From contig CALPPS020000086.1 of the NCBI GenBank assembly GCA_943325515.2, positions 1-9,742 on the forward strand: 9,742 bases of DNA, in the 5' to 3' direction. The position numbers were made by a program, and so were the translations under genes. Shown here in pieces: positions 1 to 6,879 of this stretch. Numbering within the stretch: position 1 is the first letter of the stretch; each line of letters starts with the position of its first letter. Source of the DNA: Flavobacterium psychrophilum. Its GTDB lineage: Bacteria > Bacteroidota > Bacteroidia > Flavobacteriales > Flavobacteriaceae. Below the pieces are notes generated by a model. That model had not been told where the DNA came from. It was given only the letters and a program-made list of their open reading frames with translations, and ran no database searches.

Positions 1-290
1 AAATTTTCGACAAAATCAAATAATAATTCTTGTCCTTGTGCGGCTAATTGTGCGCCTTCTTCAACAGAAAAATTTGCAAATTCAGAAATATCAGCACCAG
101 CAACGAAAGCTTTTTCACCTTCTCCAGTAATTATAATTACGTTAACATCATTATTGCTTTCCAGGGCTTCAAAAGCATTATGAAGTTCTTGTATGGTAGC
201 TACATTTAGCGCATTTAATTTTGATGGACGGTTAATAGTAATTTGTCCAATGTGGTTTTCAACGGTAACGAGTATGTTTTCGAAGTTCAT
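1..290 (-). CDS. Enoyl-CoA hydratase/crotonase family protein, N-terminal part
   Basis: The reverse strand reads from an ATG at 290 and runs off the window at position 1, giving 96 complete codons of a family usually about 260 residues long. The protein starts MNFENILVTVENHIGQITIN, followed by NRPSKLNALN and, around residues 61-71, AFVAGADISEF. That A-G-A-D segment is the crotonase oxyanion-hole loop, and the NRP..NAL motif is typical of the fold. The family hydrates or isomerises acyl-CoA thioesters, commonly in beta-oxidation. The second half, with the catalytic glutamates and the features that separate hydratases from isomerases or ring-cleaving members, lies outside the window, so the substrate cannot be given. 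The start lies 11 bases past the histidine kinase stop, so the two are probably co-transcribed. No functional link to haem synthesis is visible. Confidence 0.9.
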   Translation of the reverse strand, partial: MNFENILVTVENHIGQITINRPSKLNALNVATIQELHNAFEALESNNDVNVIIITGEGEKAFVAGADISEFANFSVEEGAQLAAQGQELLFDFVEN

Positions 291-301
291 GGTTTAAATT
301 T

Positions 302-1771
302 TTATTTCACAATAGGAAGCGAAACTATGAAAGTAGAACCTTTTCCAAGTTCTGTTTCAAAAGTAATTGTTCCTTTATAATTTTCTATAATATTTTTTAT
401 AATTCCTAAACCCAATCCCATTCCACTGGTTTTGGTAGTAAATTTTGGTTCAAAAACGTGTTCAATATTTTCTGTTTCAATGCCAATACCATTGTCTATA
501 ACCGAAATGATTACATTGTCATCTATTTCTTTTACAGATACCAAAATTTGTTTTTCTTCCTTTTCTTCCGGGATAGATTGAATGGCATTTTTGACTAAAT
601 TAGTAATAATTCTGATCAATTGTGTTCTGTCTAATTTTGAAATAATTTCAATATTATTGCTTTCAAAAATGATGAAATCTTCGTTGAAAATATCTAATGA
701 TAATTCCACAACATCAACCACGTTGAGGTTTTCATTTTGTTGTGCTGGCATCGAAGCAAAGTTGGAAAATGCTGAAGCCACAGCACTCATAGTATCAATT
801 TGTTGGATTAATGTTTTTGAATAATCGTCTAATTTTTGTTTTAAGTTTGGGTCATTGCCATCAAACTTTCGTTGAAAACTTTGCACAGTTAATCGCATTG
901 GTGTCAGTGGATTTTTGATTTCGTGTGCTACTTGTTTTGCCATTTCGCGCCATGCTTGTTCTCGTTCGCTTTGAGCTAACATGGTTGCACTTTCTTCTAG
1001 TTTATCCACCATTTGGTTGTAGGCATTTATCAAGGAATTAATCTCTTTACTGTTGGCTTCGATGACAATTTTCTCGTTTTTTTGGTTCAAACTCGTTTCG
1101 TTGATTTTGTCTGAAATGGTTTTTAAGGATTTGGTAATATAGCTCGAAAGGAAATAAGCCAAAGCAAACGCAATAATCAACATGAAAGAATACACTTGGC
1201 TCAATCGCAATAAAAATTGACGTAGCTCAGTTTCATAAAAACCATCATCTTCTACATAAGGAATGTTTAATATTCCAAGAGGTTTGAACTTATCGTCTTT
1301 TATTTGACTGTAAGCCGAACGATTTTTAACTCCATCAACATTTTTGATATCAACATATCTTTTTTCAACTGAAGATTGAACGAGTTTTAGAATATAATTT
1401 GGAATTGGCGGAGCAACTTTATCAACAGAAAACTTAGCTTTAGATGATTTTACTAATTTCCCTTTTAGTGAATAAATGTTGATTTCAAGATTATGAATAT
1501 CGGACAATTCATGAATTTTATCCTTAAAAATTAGCCTTAAATTATCCTGAGTTAATGGATAAGTCGTAGTGGAAAGCACATAATTGATGTGCTCTTTTAT
1601 AGCAAATTCTTTTCGGTCTAAACGTTCTTGATGGTAGTCTTTGGCTTCATTTTTAAACTGAATAATCGAAATAGAAGCCATCAAAATGGAAGCAATTAAT
1701 ATCAATATAATCATCGATAGGAAAATCCTAACTCGAAGCGATAACATTGACATTTTGAAGCCGTTTATCAT
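302..1771 (-). CDS. NtrY-like membrane sensor histidine kinase (HAMP, HisKA, HATPase)
   Basis: This 489-residue protein has a full sensor-kinase layout. A first membrane segment spans about residues 14-36, an extracytoplasmic sensing region about 40-190, a second membrane segment about 193-213 and a HAMP linker about 213-264. The dimerisation domain carries VAHEIKNPLTPMRL with phosphoacceptor His283. The ATP-binding domain has an N box at 391-400 (NLVKNAIQSI), a G1 box DNGIG at 426-430 and a G2 box MGLGLGI at 451-457. The HEIKNPLTP signature is that of NtrY-type kinases, whose usual partners are NtrC-type regulators. No response regulator lies in the window, so the partner and signal are unknown. 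The sensing region could be a Cache/PDC-type fold, but I cannot show this. Mets at residues 1, 7 and 9 are all possible starts. The repeat block at 1772-1811 directly precedes the chosen ATG. Confidence 0.93.
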   Translation of the reverse strand: MINGFKMSMLSLRVRIFLSMIILILIASILMASISIIQFKNEAKDYHQERLDRKEFAIKEHINYVLSTTTYPLTQDNLRLIFKDKIHELSDIHNLEINIYSLKGKLVKSSKAKFSVDKVAPPIPNYILKLVQSSVEKRYVDIKNVDGVKNRSAYSQIKDDKFKPLGILNIPYVEDDGFYETELRQFLLRLSQVYSFMLIIAFALAYFLSSYITKSLKTISDKINETSLNQKNEKIVIEANSKEINSLINAYNQMVDKLEESATMLAQSEREQAWREMAKQVAHEIKNPLTPMRLTVQSFQRKFDGNDPNLKQKLDDYSKTLIQQIDTMSAVASAFSNFASMPAQQNENLNVVDVVELSLDIFNEDFIIFESNNIEIISKLDRTQLIRIITNLVKNAIQSIPEEKEEKQILVSVKEIDDNVIISVIDNGIGIETENIEHVFEPKFTTKTSGMGLGLGIIKNIIENYKGTITFETELGKGSTFIVSLPIVK

Positions 1772-1811
1772 AGTGTTCAGTTTTCAGTAGCAGTGTTCAG
1801 TTTTCAGTCTC
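1772..1811. repeat. Intergenic direct repeat built on the AGTTTTC word
   Basis: AGTGTTCAGTTTTCAGT occurs exactly at 1772-1788 and again at 1792-1808, a 20-base step. Inside each copy the word AGT recurs every 7 bases, then every 6. The first copy touches the start codon of the histidine kinase gene. The remainder of the 62-base gap between this gene and hemJ (1812-1833) is related but degenerate (ctgattactgcgactgc). This looks like a dispersed flavobacterial intergenic repeat rather than a protein-binding operator. Confidence 0.8.
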
Positions 1812-1833
1812 AGCTGATTACTGCGACTGCAAA

Positions 1834-2373
1834 CTATTTTTTCTCTCGTATTCGTTTGTAAAACTTAAATCCCAACATGATTATGATGGAAAACAAAAAA
1901 ATCCCGATGACTCCATAAATCCAGTTGAAAGCATTTTTTAAAATTACTAAAAAAACCACGGCAAAAAGAATAATCGTGGCACCTTCATTCCATAAACGCA
2001 TGAAGTTAGAAGAATACTTGAAATTGTCATTTTGCAATTGTTTATAAATTTTTTGACATTTAATTTGATATGCAACTAATAAAACTATGAAACCCAATTT
2101 AACATGCATCCATGGCATTTGCAACCAAGCTGGCATTAAAACTAATAACCAAACGGCAAAAAGCGTTGCTAAAATAGCACTTGGCCATGTAATGATATAC
2201 CACAACCTATAGGTCATTATTTTGTATTGTTTCAGTAAAATTTCACGTTCAGGAGTTGATTTTTCGTTGGCTTCAATTTGATATACAAACAACCGAACAA
2301 TATAAAACAAACCTGCAAACCAGGTAATGACAAAGATTAAGTGTAGCGATTTTATGTAGTTGTAGAGTTCCAT
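1834..2373 (-). CDS. hemJ: HemJ-type protoporphyrinogen IX oxidase (integral membrane)
   Basis: This 179-residue membrane protein has hydrophobic segments at roughly 8-30, 56-80, 86-104, 131-148 and 150-168. It fits the HemJ family (formerly UPF0093), which oxidises protoporphyrinogen IX to protoporphyrin IX in bacteria lacking HemG and HemY. Visible family features are SLHLIFVITWFAGLFY with His11 in the first helix, W-x-H-x-K (MHVKLG, His90 and Lys92) before the third helix, and RLWNE at 127-131. Conserved His and Lys residues in these helices are reported to matter for HemJ. The gene lies directly downstream of hemH, which uses its product, with 78 bases between them. The related CopD family has a similar helix layout, but the hem context and motifs favour HemJ. 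The ATG at 2373 gives the expected N terminus. Confidence 0.87.
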   Translation of the reverse strand: MELYNYIKSLHLIFVITWFAGLFYIVRLFVYQIEANEKSTPEREILLKQYKIMTYRLWYIITWPSAILATLFAVWLLVLMPAWLQMPWMHVKLGFIVLLVAYQIKCQKIYKQLQNDNFKYSSNFMRLWNEGATIILFAVVFLVILKNAFNWIYGVIGIFLFSIIIMLGFKFYKRIREKK

Positions 2374-2379
2374 TTTTAT

Positions 2380-2414
2380 CAGTTTTCAGTTTTCAGTTTT
2401 CAGTTTTCAGTCGA
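2380..2414. repeat. Tandem heptamer array, CAGTTTT x4 plus one degenerate unit
   Basis: Four exact CAGTTTT units occupy 2380-2407 and a fifth, CAGTCGA, occupies 2408-2414. On the coding (-) strand the array reads as ACTGAAA repeats and ends 6 bases before the hemJ start codon, so it would lie in the hemJ leader. The number of units is the kind of feature that may vary between strains through slippage. Confidence 0.85.
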
Positions 2415-2421
2415 ATTAAAA

Positions 2422-2449
2422 CAACTTGAAACCTTAAACTTGAAACCAA
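2422..2449. repeat. Second heptamer-phased repeat, AACTTGAAACC with 14-base step
   Basis: AACTTGAAACC occurs at 2423-2433 and 2437-2447, a 14-base step (twice seven). It is in the same 7-base register as the adjoining CAGTTTT array: units begin at 2422, 2429, 2436 and 2443. It fills the gap up to the hemH stop codon at 2452. The word is unlike its neighbour, but the period is the same. Confidence 0.7.
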
Positions 2450-2451
2450 TA

Positions 2452-3465
2452 TTATTTTTCAAATTCTTTAATCCAATTCGCAACGACACCACACCATTCG
2501 TCTTCATCGTTCATACAAGGAACTGCCATAAATTCTTCGCCCCCATGGTGTAAAAATTCTTCATTGGCTTCCATGGCAATTTCTTCCAAAGTTTCCAAAC
2601 AATCACTAACAAAAGCTGGGGTTACAACCGCTAATTTTTTTATACCTTTTTTTGGCATTTTATTAATTTCAACATCAGTATAAGGTGTTAACCATTTGTC
2701 GCCTGCTAATCGAGATTGAAAGGTTTGGCTATATTTTTCTTCCGGAATACCTAATGTTTTCACTACTTGTTTGGTCGTTTCATAACATTGATGGCTATAA
2801 CAAAATTCATGTGCTGGCGAAGGCGTGTCGCAACAAGTTCTGTCCATTTTACAATGCGATTTGGTTACATCTGTTTTGCGAATATGACGTTTTGGAACAC
2901 CGTGATACGAAAACAATAAATGGTCGTAATCAAATCCTTCGAGATGTTTTTTTATAGAATTGGATAATGCCTGAATATAATCGGGTTTATTATAAAATGC
3001 CGGAACATTGGTAAAGGTCATTTCCGGAAAAAACTTCTGGCGTAATTCTTCTGCCAAAACTAAAATAGTAGTAGTGGAAGCCATAGCGTGTTGTGGATAT
3101 AAAGGCATCAACATTACTTCGGTTACGCCTTTATCTTTCAATTCCTGTAATCCTTTCATGATGGTTATTGTTCCATATCGCATCGCTAAGGCAACAGGAA
3201 TATCAACTAATGATTGCACTTTTTGGTGCATTTTTTTAGAAATTACAATCAGTGGCGAACCTTCGCTTGTCCAAATTCGTGCATAAGCTTCTGCCGATTT
3301 TTTTGGTCGCGTTTGTAAAATAACACCGCGAACCAATAATGCACGTAATAAAAACGGAACGTCAATTACGTATTTATCCATTAAAAACTCATCTAAATAA
3401 GGCTTAACATCTTTTGCTGTTGGACTTTCGGGCGAACCTAGATTGACTAATAATACTCCTTTCAT
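2452..3465 (-). CDS. hemH: Ferrochelatase
   Basis: This 337-residue protein inserts Fe2+ into protoporphyrin IX, the last step of protohaem synthesis. It begins MKGVLLVNLGSPESPTAKDV, the standard ferrochelatase start. The metal-binding and catalytic His188 lies in LLFSYHGVPKRH, and the second active-site segment is SDCLETLEE at 287-295. The length matches bacterial enzymes. Between these motifs lies a cysteine-rich stretch with Cys205, Cys211, Cys212, Cys222 and Cys227. Some bacterial ferrochelatases carry a [2Fe-2S] cluster on cysteines within an internal segment, so this enzyme may do so, but that is inference. The gene follows the araC-type regulator by 53 bases, with no clear promoter in that gap, and precedes hemJ. 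Joint transcription with the regulator is likely. Confidence 0.97.
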   Translation of the reverse strand: MKGVLLVNLGSPESPTAKDVKPYLDEFLMDKYVIDVPFLLRALLVRGVILQTRPKKSAEAYARIWTSEGSPLIVISKKMHQKVQSLVDIPVALAMRYGTITIMKGLQELKDKGVTEVMLMPLYPQHAMASTTTILVLAEELRQKFFPEMTFTNVPAFYNKPDYIQALSNSIKKHLEGFDYDHLLFSYHGVPKRHIRKTDVTKSHCKMDRTCCDTPSPAHEFCYSHQCYETTKQVVKTLGIPEEKYSQTFQSRLAGDKWLTPYTDVEINKMPKKGIKKLAVVTPAFVSDCLETLEEIAMEANEEFLHHGGEEFMAVPCMNDEDEWCGVVANWIKEFEK

Positions 3466-3518
3466 GGTGTTTTTTGTTTTTTTATAAAAGTAATTAAACT
3501 TTTTTTTACGTTTTAAAT

Positions 3519-4391
3519 TTAACTATTTTGACTCATTGACATTAAATATTTCTTCGGTGTCGTGGCAAATTTCTTTTTGAAGGCAGCTATAAAATGACTT
3601 CCTGTGCTGTAACCAATTTTCAAACCAACTTCGTTTACATTATAGTAGCCAGAATCTAATAATTGACGGGCATAATCCATTTTGTAATCAAATAAAAACC
3701 CGTAAACCGTATCACCATAAATTTGTTTGAAACCCATTTTTAGTTTTTTTAAACTCAGTCCAACTTGCTCCGAAAGCTCTTCTAATCCTGGCGGTTCGGC
3801 CATATTTGTGATGATAATTTCTTTGGCTTTCTTAATTTTCAAAACATTATCTTCATCAATTAAAAACGGACATTGCTCCGCATTTGGATCTTCAGAACGG
3901 TTGAAATACAAACTTAATAATTCATATCCTTTACCTTTATAATAGAGGTTTTTTATGGATGGATTCAAATTGTAATGAAATAATTGACTCAATACGATAG
4001 CCATTGACGGACTAATATCGCCTTCTTTATAATATTTTTTATCTTTATTTTCTTCGCTTAAAAACGGAATGTGTTCAGAATCATTCGAAAACAATCCGTG
4101 AAATTTTTGTATCGAAATGATTACTGATATTACCCATGAATTTGGAGTTAATTCTAAATTTAATGGCAACTCTTTTTGAGGATTGTAAAACAATAATGAC
4201 TTTTCATCTTTCAATTCTAAAGCATAATTTCCTTCATTAAAAACAAATTTTGCTTTTCCTTTAATGCCAAAATGAAATTGGATAAGTCCCTGATTTACAT
4301 GTTTTTTTACATGAAAATTTTCGTTTCCATCATTTTGAAAGCGAATTAGGGTAAAATCATTTTCAATTGTTATTACTTCTTGAGAACCCAT
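3519..4391 (-). CDS. AraC-family transcriptional regulator, divergent from hemA
   Basis: This 290-residue protein carries a C-terminal AraC/XylS DNA-binding domain with two helix-turn-helix units, at about residues 202-223 (GLEELSEQVGLSLKKLKMGF) and 251-271 (NVNEVGLKIGYSTGSHFIAA). It ends with the usual KKKFATTPKKYL tail. The N-terminal ~180 residues contain a beta-rich stretch (about 35-95) that could be a cupin-like sensing domain, but no ligand motif can be recognised. The general form is close to PchR-type regulators, which respond to siderophores or iron. This is a resemblance only. The gene faces away from hemA across a 236-bp gap and lies upstream of hemH, which makes a local haem-gene regulator the simplest hypothesis. 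The start at 4391 gives MGSQEVITIENDFTLIRF. No other in-frame upstream start was preferred. Confidence 0.92.
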   Translation of the reverse strand: MGSQEVITIENDFTLIRFQNDGNENFHVKKHVNQGLIQFHFGIKGKAKFVFNEGNYALELKDEKSLLFYNPQKELPLNLELTPNSWVISVIISIQKFHGLFSNDSEHIPFLSEENKDKKYYKEGDISPSMAIVLSQLFHYNLNPSIKNLYYKGKGYELLSLYFNRSEDPNAEQCPFLIDEDNVLKIKKAKEIIITNMAEPPGLEELSEQVGLSLKKLKMGFKQIYGDTVYGFLFDYKMDYARQLLDSGYYNVNEVGLKIGYSTGSHFIAAFKKKFATTPKKYLMSMSQNS

Positions 4392-4404
4392 AGCGATATT
4401 TTTT

Positions 4405-4425
4405 ACTCTGAATTCATTTCAGAGT
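4405..4425 (-). promoter_or_regulatory. Perfect 8-bp inverted repeat in front of the araC-type gene
   Basis: ACTCTGAA (4405-4412) and TTCAGAGT (4418-4425) are exact reverse complements separated by five bases. The dyad ends 13 bases before the araC-type start codon. It could be a repressor or autoregulatory site in DNA, or a small hairpin in the mRNA leader next to the start codon. A TCAGAG half-site recurs at 4543-4548, closer to hemA. Confidence 0.55.
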
Positions 4426-4461
4426 CAGACTTTTTAAATGTTTTTATTTAGAATAAATCCA

Positions 4462-4480
4462 TATAATAAATTTTATTATA
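4462..4480. promoter_or_regulatory. Perfect 19-bp AT-only palindrome
   Basis: TATAATAAA (4462-4470) and TTTATTATA (4472-4480) are exact reverse complements around one central base. It lies between the proposed araC promoter and the 4405-4425 dyad. A 9+1+9 arrangement cannot form a good RNA hairpin, so a DNA site for a dimeric protein is more likely if it is functional. AT-rich sequence makes chance palindromes commoner, hence the moderate confidence. Confidence 0.45.
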
Positions 4481-4493
4481 CTTAATTTCTCTG

Positions 4494-4501
4494 CAAATTT
4501 A
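4494..4501 (-). promoter_or_regulatory. Candidate -7 element for the araC-type gene
   Basis: The reverse strand reads TAAATTTG, an exact match to the Bacteroidota -7 pattern TAnnTTTG. The nearest upstream TTTG on the same strand is at 4520-4517, only 15 bases away, which is shorter than the usual spacing. If used, transcription would begin near 4488-4490 and give a leader of about 100 bases containing both dyads. Confidence 0.4.
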
Positions 4502-4509
4502 AAATAAAT

Positions 4510-4573
4510 AACGCTACAAAGTCGAAATTGATTTAAAAATTCTCAGAGCGATACAAAAAGTCCCTCTAGCGTT
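4510..4573. promoter_or_regulatory. Spaced inverted and direct repeats next to the hemA promoter
   Basis: AACGCTA (4510-4516) and TAGCGTT (4567-4573) are exact reverse complements separated by 50 bases. Overlapping them is an imperfect direct repeat, GCTACAAAGTC (4513-4523) and GATACAAAAAGTC (4550-4562). AraC-type proteins usually bind direct-repeat half-sites just upstream of the -35/-33 region, and these elements end on the proposed hemA -33 TTG. They are therefore candidate operator half-sites; binding is inferred, not shown. Confidence 0.4.
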
Positions 4574-4603
4574 GTTTTTATGAAATGGATAGTAATAATT
4601 TTG
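4572..4603 (+). promoter_or_regulatory. Candidate hemA promoter (Bacteroidota type)
   Basis: TAATTTTG at 4596-4603 matches TAnnTTTG exactly, with a TTG at 4572-4574 separated by 21 bases, within the reported range for this promoter class. Predicted initiation is near 4607-4611. That places the transcript start downstream of the ATG at 4580 and about 20 bases upstream of the ATG at 4628, which decides the hemA start. Confidence 0.6.
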
Positions 4604-4627
4604 TTGAACTTTTCAGAAAAGTGCCTT

Positions 4628-5890
4628 ATGGAAAATTTTAATATGTCGAAACAGTCTTCTTTTTATGCATTAGGATTAAGTTACAAAAAAGCAGACGCCG
4701 CTATTAGAGGAAAGTTTAGTTTAGACAATCAAGCAAAATCCACTTTACTGATACAAGCTGAAGCCGAAGGAATTGAAGCATTATTAGTGACTTCAACTTG
4801 TAATAGAACTGAAATCTTCGGTTTTGCGCAACATCCCTACCAATTAATAAAATTACTTTGTGAAAACAGCAACGGAAGCGTTGAAGAATTTCAAGAGGTT
4901 GCCTACATTTATAAAAATCAAGAAGCCATCAATCACATGTTTCGAGTTGGGACTGGTTTAGATAGTCAAATTCTTGGAGATTTTGAAATTATTAGTCAGT
5001 TAAAAACTGCTTTCAACGAAAGTAAATCCAACGGAATGATCAACTCATTCCTAGAGAGATTAGTAAACTTGGTTATTCAAGCTAGCAAAAAAATTAAAAC
5101 AGATACTGAAATTTCATCGGGCGCTACTTCGGTTTCCTTTGCTTCGGTTCAATATATCATAAAGAACGTAGTCGATATTTCTAATAAAAATATTTTGCTT
5201 TTCGGAACAGGAAAAATAGGAAGAAATACTTGTGAAAATTTGGTTAAGCATACCAAACACGATCAGATTACTTTGATAAATCGCACTAAAGACAAAGCTG
5301 AGAAACTGGCTAAAAAATTAAATTTAGTTGTAAAAGATTACTCCGATTTACAATTAGAACTTCAAAAAGCCGATGTTGTTATTGTTGCTACAGGAGCACA
5401 AAATCCAACCATTGACAAAGCAATTTTAAATCTAAAAAAACCTTTATTGATTTTAGATTTATCCATTCCAAAAAATGTTCATGAAAATGTAAAAGAAGTT
5501 GAAGGTGTAACGTTGATTCATCTAGATCATTTATCTCAAATTACAGACGAAACTTTAGAAAATCGTAGATTACACATTCCTGCTGCCGAAGCTATCATCG
5601 AAGAAATTAAAGAGGAATTCATTGCATGGACAAAAAACAGAAAATTTGCACCAACCATTCAGGCATTAAAAGAAAAATTAAATTCAATTAAAGAGGGCGA
5701 ATTGAACTTTCAGCGAAAAAAATTAGCCAATTTTGATGAAGAACAAGCGGAATTAATTAGCAATAGAATCATTCAAAAAATCACCAATCATTTTGTAAAC
5801 CATTTAAAAGAGGGCGAATCAATGGATGAAGGTATTGAATGGATTGAAAAAGTATTTCAACTAGAACAAGAGAAATCTTTTTTTAGTTAA
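4628..5890 (+). CDS. hemA: Glutamyl-tRNA reductase
   Basis: This enzyme uses NADPH to reduce glutamyl-tRNA(Glu) to glutamate-1-semialdehyde, the committed step of the C5 route to haem. The catalytic cysteine is Cys58 in TSTCNRTE. His103 precedes FRVGTGLDSQILGDFE, the conserved substrate-binding segment. The NADPH-binding loop is FGTGKIGRN at about 192-200, and DLSIPKNV is at about 277-284. The length from 4628 is 420 residues, close to the usual bacterial size. An in-frame ATG at 4580 would add 16 residues (MKWIVIILLNFSEKCL) with no family counterpart, and it lies upstream of the predicted transcript start, so I reject it. The ATG at 4643 (MSKQSSFYALGL) is nearly as plausible as 4628. The gene heads the + strand hem operon, and hemC follows after 26 bases. 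Confidence 0.96.
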   Translation: MENFNMSKQSSFYALGLSYKKADAAIRGKFSLDNQAKSTLLIQAEAEGIEALLVTSTCNRTEIFGFAQHPYQLIKLLCENSNGSVEEFQEVAYIYKNQEAINHMFRVGTGLDSQILGDFEIISQLKTAFNESKSNGMINSFLERLVNLVIQASKKIKTDTEISSGATSVSFASVQYIIKNVVDISNKNILLFGTGKIGRNTCENLVKHTKHDQITLINRTKDKAEKLAKKLNLVVKDYSDLQLELQKADVVIVATGAQNPTIDKAILNLKKPLLILDLSIPKNVHENVKEVEGVTLIHLDHLSQITDETLENRRLHIPAAEAIIEEIKEEFIAWTKNRKFAPTIQALKEKLNSIKEGELNFQRKKLANFDEEQAELISNRIIQKITNHFVNHLKEGESMDEGIEWIEKVFQLEQEKSFFS

Positions 5891-5916
5891 ATTCGATTTT
5901 CTTCTAAATAAATGAA

Positions 5917-6831
5917 ATGGGAAAGACAATACGAATAGGAACTCGTGATAGTGAACTCGCACTTTGGCAGGCAAATACCGTTCAAAAACAGCTTAATGAT
6001 TTAGGTTATAAAACCGAAATTATAGCTGTAAAATCACAAGGCGACATTATCCTCGATAAACCCCTTTACGAATTAGGAATCACTGGAATTTTCACAAAAA
6101 CTTTAGATATTGCCATGATAAATGGTCAAATTGATATTGCAGTGCATTCTTTGAAAGACGTGCCAACTGCTTTGCCAATTGGAATTGTGCAAGCTGCAGT
6201 TTTAGAGAGAGCCACAACTTTAGACATCTTAGTTCACAAAGGGAACTTAGACTTTTTAGAATCTAATGTAACTATTGCTACAGGAAGTTTGCGCCGTCAA
6301 GCCATGTGGTGGAACAAATATCCAAATCACAAAGTGGTCGATTTACGCGGAAATGTAAACACTAGAATGCAAAAATTGCAGGATAATGATTGGAGTGGTG
6401 CCGTTTTTGCAGCCGCAGGTTTAGAGAGAATCAACCTAAAACCAGAGAATTATATCAATCTAGATTGGATGACTCCAGCACCAGCTCAAGGTGCAATGGT
6501 AGTTTTGGCCATGGAAAATGACAATTATACGATAGATGCGGTTTCACAATTAAATCATATTGAAACAGAGATTTGCACATACATCGAAAGACAATTTTTA
6601 AGAATATTGGAAGGTGGATGCACTGCCCCAATTGGAGCGATTGCAACTTATAATGAAAAAGAAGACATCATCAATTTCAAAGGAGCTTTACTATCCATCG
6701 ACGGAAAACAAAAATTAGAAATTGAAAAAAAAGTAGACGTTTCTGAATGGAAAAAACTTGGGTTTAACTCAGCGCAAGAAATTTTGAATAATGGCGGAAC
6801 TGAATTAGTGTCCAAATTAAGAGACAATTGA
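5917..6831 (+). CDS. hemC: Hydroxymethylbilane synthase (porphobilinogen deaminase)
   Basis: This 304-residue enzyme condenses four porphobilinogen units into linear hydroxymethylbilane. It begins IRIGTRDSELALWQA, the standard family start. The catalytic aspartate is Asp81 in HSLKDVPT, the arginine-rich substrate pocket is at GSLRRQA (123-129) and LRGNVNTR (143-150), and Cys235 in LEGGCTAPIG is the attachment point of the dipyrromethane cofactor. PAPAQGA (187-193) is also present. All key residues are intact. The gene follows hemA by 26 bases with no promoter or terminator between them, so the two are co-transcribed. Its product is unstable and is normally used at once by HemD, yet here the hemD gene is separated from hemC by a kinase-like gene. 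Confidence 0.97.
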   Translation: MGKTIRIGTRDSELALWQANTVQKQLNDLGYKTEIIAVKSQGDIILDKPLYELGITGIFTKTLDIAMINGQIDIAVHSLKDVPTALPIGIVQAAVLERATTLDILVHKGNLDFLESNVTIATGSLRRQAMWWNKYPNHKVVDLRGNVNTRMQKLQDNDWSGAVFAAAGLERINLKPENYINLDWMTPAPAQGAMVVLAMENDNYTIDAVSQLNHIETEICTYIERQFLRILEGGCTAPIGAIATYNEKEDIINFKGALLSIDGKQKLEIEKKVDVSEWKKLGFNSAQEILNNGGTELVSKLRDN

Positions 6832-6879
6832 ATAAATAGAGTGTTTATTTATGAAAAATTTAATTTATAAAAAAAGCAT

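Noticed and set aside
582..824. Open frame on the + strand opposite the histidine kinase gene
   Set aside because: It is antisense to well-supported kinase motifs and has no recognisable protein features.
2380..2449. Possible CRISPR-like array
   Set aside because: Units are 7 bases with no unique spacers, and no cas genes are nearby.
2685..3286. Two open frames on the + strand opposite hemH
   Set aside because: They are shadows of the ferrochelatase coding sequence; hemH motifs cover this region without a break.
3466..3518. Promoter for hemH in the gap after the araC-type gene
   Set aside because: Only a 7-of-8 match to TAnnTTTG (TACTTTTA on the - strand) and no good -33 were seen; read-through from the araC-type gene is simpler.
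3727..3942. Open frame on the + strand within the araC-type gene
   Set aside because: It is antisense to the helix-turn-helix region and has no promoter or family signature.
6455..6646. Open frame on the - strand inside hemC
   Set aside because: It overlaps the conserved PAPAQGA and LEGGCTAPIG coding region; no independent support.
6832..6850. Possible terminator after hemC (AATAAA ... TTTATT)
   Set aside because: The stem is only six A-U pairs with a 7-base loop and no clear U tract, so it is too weak to call in DNA of this composition.
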